Shown here in pieces: positions 7,828-10,844 of a DNA stretch of 10,844 nt. How positions within the stretch are numbered: position 1 is the stretch's first letter; the number at the start of each line of letters is the position of its first letter. The position numbers were made by a program, and so were the translations under genes. Below the pieces are notes generated by a model. That model had not been told where the DNA came from. It did no database searches and saw only the letters and a list, made by a program, of their open reading frames with translations. Origin of the DNA: Eubacterium limosum (lineage in GTDB: Bacteria; Bacillota; Clostridia; Eubacteriales; Eubacteriaceae); NCBI GenBank assembly GCA_959020865.1, contig CAUEUD010000118.1:1-10844 (forward strand), in the 5' to 3' direction.

Positions 7828-9246
7828 TTAAACGCGGAACATCTTTTTAGCACGCTCAATAGCTGCCTGCGCTTCCGCAATACATTTTTCGGTATAAGCA
7901 TAAAGCATATCTGCTGCTTCCTGCACTTTTCCATCATTTTTCAACGTCGCCGCTCTCATCTCAACAGCGTCGACCTCAGTCAGCCATCTGTTTTCCAGCT
8001 CATCAAATAAACTTCTTACAATCGCGTGGCGCTGTTCATAAGTGTCTCCATCTGCGTCACCGTTGATTTCATCCAGCAGCGAACGCATATCCCACCAGAA
8101 TGAGCCTTCCTTGTAGGTGTCTTCACGGTCAACTTCTGACGGCGCGCACATGGTTTTTCCAAAGGTTCCTGCTTTCTGTAAATATTCCGGCAGGCCTCTG
8201 GCGTCAATAAACAATGGGATATAAATGCTGCAGCATGGAACCACTGGCGCCCACCACATAACAGGCAGCTTCTTGCCATCATCGGGTAAAACCGCTACCA
8301 TCGAGGAGGCGGTATTCCCCCAGGTGAATCCTGCCGGAGAATCGTGCATACAGATCGTAAGAAAATCCGGTGACGACGCATTGAAATATGGCCCTTCTAA
8401 AAAGGTGTCCTCATAGTGGTCGCGCAGAATACGTTTCATATCCATAACACCAATTTTTTCATCGCGGCCTGCTGCCTGTGAAAGTAATTGCCGGGCACGC
8501 TGAACGCGGATATGAGAAAGCTGGCGTGGGTTGTTCTGATTGATATATGCCTTTGCAAAATCAAAAGCATCCCGTTTTTCCTCTGGCCACCAGCCCTTTT
8601 CAATCGCGTGGTCAATAAGATCACTGCAGCCGCTTGTCATATCTGTGCGGATACTGACCTCATTTGAAATGGCAGCGTAGCCTTTTTCAACTTTACGTAC
8701 CGCCCAACGGTTACCAGCGGTTTCAAGAATGTAGGCTTCTTTCTTATCTGCGATAATATAAGAATTATTGTAAGAGCCCGAAACCGTGTCCGACATTGGC
8801 ACGCCAGAGCCCCACTGCCCGTACGCTTCAACCAGTTTTGTCATAACATGCAGGGCTTCTTCTGCGGTTTTACCCCGCTCTAGTCCTAAACGGATAAGCT
8901 CCATGCCCAGAATTCCCTTATCGACCGGCTTTCCTGCTTCCTCGGATTCTGTATTTTCTGTTAAATCCTTTGTATAAACCGCTTCATTGCCAATGGTCAC
9001 ACCAAACGCATTCATGCCCTCTTCATATCCCCAGCACCAGTAAGGTGATGATCCAAAGGTCCGATACCGTTCTCCAGCCTGATCAATCGATACGTACGCA
9101 AGCTGCAGTTTTTCTCCATCACCAAATGTTTTCGCTTCATGATAAGCCATCGGCTGACAGTCAAAAGCCGGACGATCGCTATTTTTTGCCAGAATAACTG
9201 AATTCAATGCCGAAACGTCAGACAACGCTACAAAAGTATCACACAT
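7828..9246 (-). CDS. C69-family dipeptidase, secernin-like
   Basis: The 472-residue protein begins MCDTFVAL. In the C69 (PepD/secernin) Ntn-hydrolase family the Cys after the initiator Met becomes the N-terminal nucleophile once Met is removed. Family signatures follow in order: AKNSDRP (20-26), CWGYEEGMNAFGVTIGNEAV (71-90), LIRLGLERGKTAEEAL (117-132), YNNSYIIAD with AYILETAG (159-178), AAISNEV (191-197), and CMHDSPAGFTWGNTASSMVA near 299-318. There is no signal peptide, so it should hydrolyse dipeptides or related small amide bonds in the cytoplasm. Its real substrate is unknown, and secernin-like members are poorly characterised. The start is firm: AGGAGGT lies about 8 nt upstream, and the Cys must be residue 2. 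It is the first gene of a likely two-gene unit with the glycerate kinase. A terminator-like hairpin separates it from the response regulator. Confidence 0.93.
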   Translation of the reverse strand: MCDTFVALSDVSALNSVILAKNSDRPAFDCQPMAYHEAKTFGDGEKLQLAYVSIDQAGERYRTFGSSPYWCWGYEEGMNAFGVTIGNEAVYTKDLTENTESEEAGKPVDKGILGMELIRLGLERGKTAEEALHVMTKLVEAYGQWGSGVPMSDTVSGSYNNSYIIADKKEAYILETAGNRWAVRKVEKGYAAISNEVSIRTDMTSGCSDLIDHAIEKGWWPEEKRDAFDFAKAYINQNNPRQLSHIRVQRARQLLSQAAGRDEKIGVMDMKRILRDHYEDTFLEGPYFNASSPDFLTICMHDSPAGFTWGNTASSMVAVLPDDGKKLPVMWWAPVVPCCSIYIPLFIDARGLPEYLQKAGTFGKTMCAPSEVDREDTYKEGSFWWDMRSLLDEINGDADGDTYEQRHAIVRSLFDELENRWLTEVDAVEMRAATLKNDGKVQEAADMLYAYTEKCIAEAQAAIERAKKMFRV

Positions 9247-9276
9247 TTTAATTACCTCCTGAAAAATAAAACTTAA

Positions 9277-9322
9277 TAACCAGTGTACTTCTTATGGTTA
9301 AATGATAATGGAAAGGTTATCA
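9277..9322. promoter_or_regulatory. Clustered TAACC/GGTTA repeats upstream of the dipeptidase, possible operator
   Basis: Two inverted repeats are adjacent here: TAACCA/TGGTTA (9277-9282 with 9295-9300, 12-bp spacer) and TGATAA/TTATCA (9303-9308 with 9317-9322, 8-bp spacer). On the minus strand TAACC occurs as a direct repeat 19 bp apart (from 9319 and from 9300), with a third inverted copy at 9277-9281. No good sigma-70 promoter stands out, which would suit an activator-dependent promoter. Binding by the neighbouring AraC-type regulator is only a guess. Confidence 0.3.
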
Positions 9323-9355
9323 AAAGTGAATGCAATTTGGGCAAAGGATTATTTC

Positions 9356-9412
9356 AAAAAGACAGGGTGAAAACGTGCTCTGGAAATTATTCCATGCAAA
9401 ACCTGTCTTTTT
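9356..9412 (-). terminator. Branched hairpin terminator after the response regulator
   Basis: AAAAAGACAGG (9356-9366) and CCTGTCTTTTT (9402-9412) are perfect 11-bp arms. The 35-nt interval contains a smaller hairpin, TGGAA/TTCCA (9381-9385 with 9390-9394). Read on the minus strand, the GC part of the stem is followed by five T residues, so it can terminate the regulator transcript. The loop is larger than usual. A further weak hairpin, TGAGC/GCTCA (9421-9425 with 9433-9437), lies between it and the stop codon. Confidence 0.55.
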
Positions 9413-9463
9413 TCCAGAAATGAGCCGGACGTGCTCACGCCATAACAACGTGATTAAAGCTGC

Positions 9464-10513
9464 CTATTTTCTGAGCAGATTTTCTCTGTAACTGCTTGGC
9501 GACTGGCCTGTCGTATTCTTAAAAATACGGCTGAAGTACTCTACATCCTCATAACCAAGCCCCTCAGCTATTTCATATATTTTCAAGCATTTATCCGACA
9601 GCAGTATTTCTGCGCGCCGCATTTTTAAAAATGTCAGATATTGTGAAAAGCTGACCTTCATTTCCTGTTTAAACAAGCTTCCCAGATATTTCTGGTTGAC
9701 AAAATAGGTGTTGGCCAAACGAGCAAGACTATGCTTTTCCTCTGGCTGTTCAAGTGCCAGCTCACACATCTCCCTGACCATTCGGTTGTCGGTTTGGGGA
9801 ACAAAGGGCTCCAGTTCTTTAAATATCCGCGAAATCCATTCTGCAAAGGTAAACGCCTCTGTTTCATACCTTCCTTCCTGAAGGTCGATGTGAAACAAAT
9901 CCTTCATCATAAAATATTTTTTCAAGTAAGGCTTTATGCTGAGAAGAGACTCCTCAAGCTTTTTAAGCAGATCGTTCATACAGATAGCCCGCGCCTCTCT
10001 GCTCGGCGTGTCCTTTTCCATTTCAGCATCAACATGCCGCGCATAAACCATGGTGTCATCCAAATTTCCGCTCAGGATATATTCTGCCAGGGCATCGATA
10101 TAGTGTACACTGGAGGGCGCTGTTTCGCTGATACTGCTGAGGAAGGTGTAAGCTCGCTCAAAGGAATCCTCCACCTTAGCGTTATCAATGGGCTTGACAA
10201 TGTAATCAAAGGCACCGTTTAAAATTCCTTCTCTTGCATATGAAAATTCAGCATATTCACTCAGCAGAATAACACAGCTGCAAAGATTCTCCTGTTTGAT
10301 CTGCTTGAGCAGTGAAATCCCGTCAACCATGGGCATCCGGATGTCTGTGAGAACCAGATCGATTTTCTGTTTTCTGAGAAACTCAAGGGCTTCAAGGCCG
10401 TTTGAAGCCTCGCCGCTGATCCTGAATTTTCCATTACATTCCTCCCAATAGGGCATACGCTTCAGCTTTCTTCGAAAAACTTCTCTGTCATCAACGACTA
10501 ATATGTTGTACAT
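9464..10513 (-). CDS. Response regulator with AraC-type DNA-binding domain (YesN-like)
   Basis: The 349-residue protein starts with a receiver domain (1-about 120): acidic pair Asp8/Asp9, phosphoacceptor Asp57 in LVLTDIRMP, Ser85 in LLSEYAEF, and Lys107 in YIVKPID. A linker of about 120 residues (125-245) matches nothing I recognise. The C-terminal hundred residues are an AraC/XylS double helix-turn-helix: SLARLANTYFVNQKYLGSLF (262-281), then IYEIAEGLGYEDVEYFSRIF (312-331) and the final TGQSPSSYR. It is a cytoplasmic phosphorylation-controlled transcription factor. YesN-type regulators are normally encoded next to a membrane sensor kinase, but none is adjacent here. The only kinase in the window is the soluble fusion about 3 kb downstream. 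The start is supported by GAGG about 9 nt upstream. The gene follows the tRNA terminator by about 50 bp. Confidence 0.94.
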   Translation of the reverse strand: MYNILVVDDREVFRRKLKRMPYWEECNGKFRISGEASNGLEALEFLRKQKIDLVLTDIRMPMVDGISLLKQIKQENLCSCVILLSEYAEFSYAREGILNGAFDYIVKPIDNAKVEDSFERAYTFLSSISETAPSSVHYIDALAEYILSGNLDDTMVYARHVDAEMEKDTPSREARAICMNDLLKKLEESLLSIKPYLKKYFMMKDLFHIDLQEGRYETEAFTFAEWISRIFKELEPFVPQTDNRMVREMCELALEQPEEKHSLARLANTYFVNQKYLGSLFKQEMKVSFSQYLTFLKMRRAEILLSDKCLKIYEIAEGLGYEDVEYFSRIFKNTTGQSPSSYRENLLRK

Positions 10514-10562
10514 TCTTATTTACCTCTTCGCATCACCGGGATTGCTGCCGTCATACTAAAAT

Positions 10563-10591
10563 AAAAAAGCCCTCAATCATTGATTTCAGGC
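10563..10591 (-). terminator. Intrinsic terminator after tRNA-Ser
   Basis: On the minus strand, GCCT and AATC pair with GATT and GGGC around an AAT loop (10591-10569). Two tandem G-A mismatches sit between the two helical parts. Six T residues follow (10568-10563) and then another AT-rich run. It starts 6 nt past the encoded CCA. Confidence 0.75.
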
Positions 10592-10597
10592 AGTTTA

Positions 10598-10686
10598 TGG
10601 CGGAGAAGGTGGGATTCGAACCCACGTGCCCCGGAAGGCAACCGCATTTCGAGTGCGGCTCGTTATGACCACTTCGATACTTCTCC
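10598..10686 (-). tRNA. tRNA-Ser(CGA)
   Basis: All arms can be read on the minus strand. The acceptor stem is GGAGAAG/CTTCTCC. The D stem is TCG/CGA. The anticodon stem CCGCA/TGCGG encloses the loop CTCGAAA with anticodon CGA (10651-10649), which decodes UCG. A long class II variable arm (TGCC/GGCA) is typical of serine tRNA, and the T arm is GTGGG-TTCGAAT-CCCAC. The discriminator is G, as expected for serine, and CCA is encoded. The length is 89 nt including CCA. The long variable arm and the anticodon together leave little doubt. Confidence 0.97.
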
Positions 10687-10707
10687 AAACAATATTTATC
10701 TTATAAT

Positions 10708-10736
10708 ATCCTAATCCACTTTATCCAAGATGTCAA
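10708..10736 (-). promoter_or_regulatory. Promoter of tRNA-Ser
   Basis: On the minus strand a perfect -35 TTGACA (10736-10731) is followed after 17 bp by TAGGAT (10713-10708), four of six matches to the -10 consensus. Transcription would start near 10701, leaving a 5' leader of about 15 nt, which is normal for a tRNA gene. TATTAT lies slightly further downstream but would need a 21-bp spacer. Confidence 0.6.
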
Positions 10737-10844
10737 TTCTTTTTTCCTGAAAAAGCATGCTTCCTTTTAAAGATAATTTTCAAGAATACATTGTATAATA
10801 TTAAAAAATTATTTTATTTCAGCAAAATATAAATCCAGAAGAAT
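10737..10844. other. AT-rich intergenic stretch at the right edge, no gene seen
   Basis: This stretch is very AT-rich and has no convincing coding region on either strand. It holds a short palindrome (AAGCATGCTT, 10753-10762) and a plus-strand TATAAT (10794-10799) without a matching -35 box. It may be the upstream region of a gene beyond the window. Confidence 0.4.

Noticed and set aside
7808..7830. Plus-strand intrinsic terminator
   Set aside because: Stem and T run look correct on the plus strand, but no plus-strand gene leads into it. It was recorded as an intercistronic hairpin instead.
9731..10222. 163-codon plus-strand open frame opposite the response regulator
   Set aside because: It lies wholly antisense to a gene with clear receiver and AraC motifs, and its translation shows no domain or ribosome site. 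It is a shadow of the coding strand.
10598..10686. tRNA-Ser as an integration site for a mobile element
   Set aside because: No integrase, no repeat of the tRNA 3' end and no phage-like gene was found in the window.
10753..10762. Palindrome AAGCATGCTT as a terminator of an upstream gene
   Set aside because: It leaves no room for a loop, so it cannot form a normal hairpin, and no gene is seen before it.
10794..10799. Plus-strand TATAAT as a promoter for a gene beyond the window
   Set aside because: No -35 box is found at 16-18 bp and the surroundings are so AT-rich that the hexamer is expected by chance.

Overview
The window looks like chromosome from a low-to-mid-GC Firmicute of the class Clostridia. 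Supporting signs are strong AGGAGG-type ribosome sites, short intergenic gaps, a YesN-type AraC response regulator, a tRNA gene that encodes its own CCA, and U-tract terminators. The gene mix would fit a Eubacterium/Acetobacterium-like acetogen, but that is an impression and was not tested by search. Every recognisable gene is transcribed on the minus strand, so the order below follows transcription from right to left. I saw no insertion sequence, phage gene, CRISPR array or rRNA.

Right edge: tRNA-Ser(CGA), with a TTGACA promoter and its own terminator. Next is an AraC-family response regulator (349 aa), closed by a branched hairpin terminator. A secernin-type C69 dipeptidase (472 aa) and a MOFRL-family glycerate 2-kinase (411 aa) follow. 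They are probably co-transcribed and end at a clean intrinsic terminator at 6417-6442.

The most unusual gene comes next (about 642 aa). It is a soluble histidine kinase whose C-terminal half is a complete type-I substrate-binding domain of the UrtA/FmdD/AmiC (urea/short amide) kind. It has no signal peptide and no membrane segment. This points to a cytoplasmic, ligand-sensing kinase in which a transporter-type binding protein has become the input module. The orphan response regulator about 3 kb upstream is the only candidate partner in the window, and the peptidase and glycerate kinase lie between the two.

Left third: a three-gene cluster of MoxR AAA+ ATPase, DUF58 protein and membrane transglutaminase-like protein (truncated by the window edge), with a 4-bp gap and a 17-bp overlap between genes. 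Its promoter has an almost ideal -10 box, a TTGACT -35 box and a 19-bp spacer. The spacer holds a dyad in the geometry used by MerR-family activators, which suggests inducible control.
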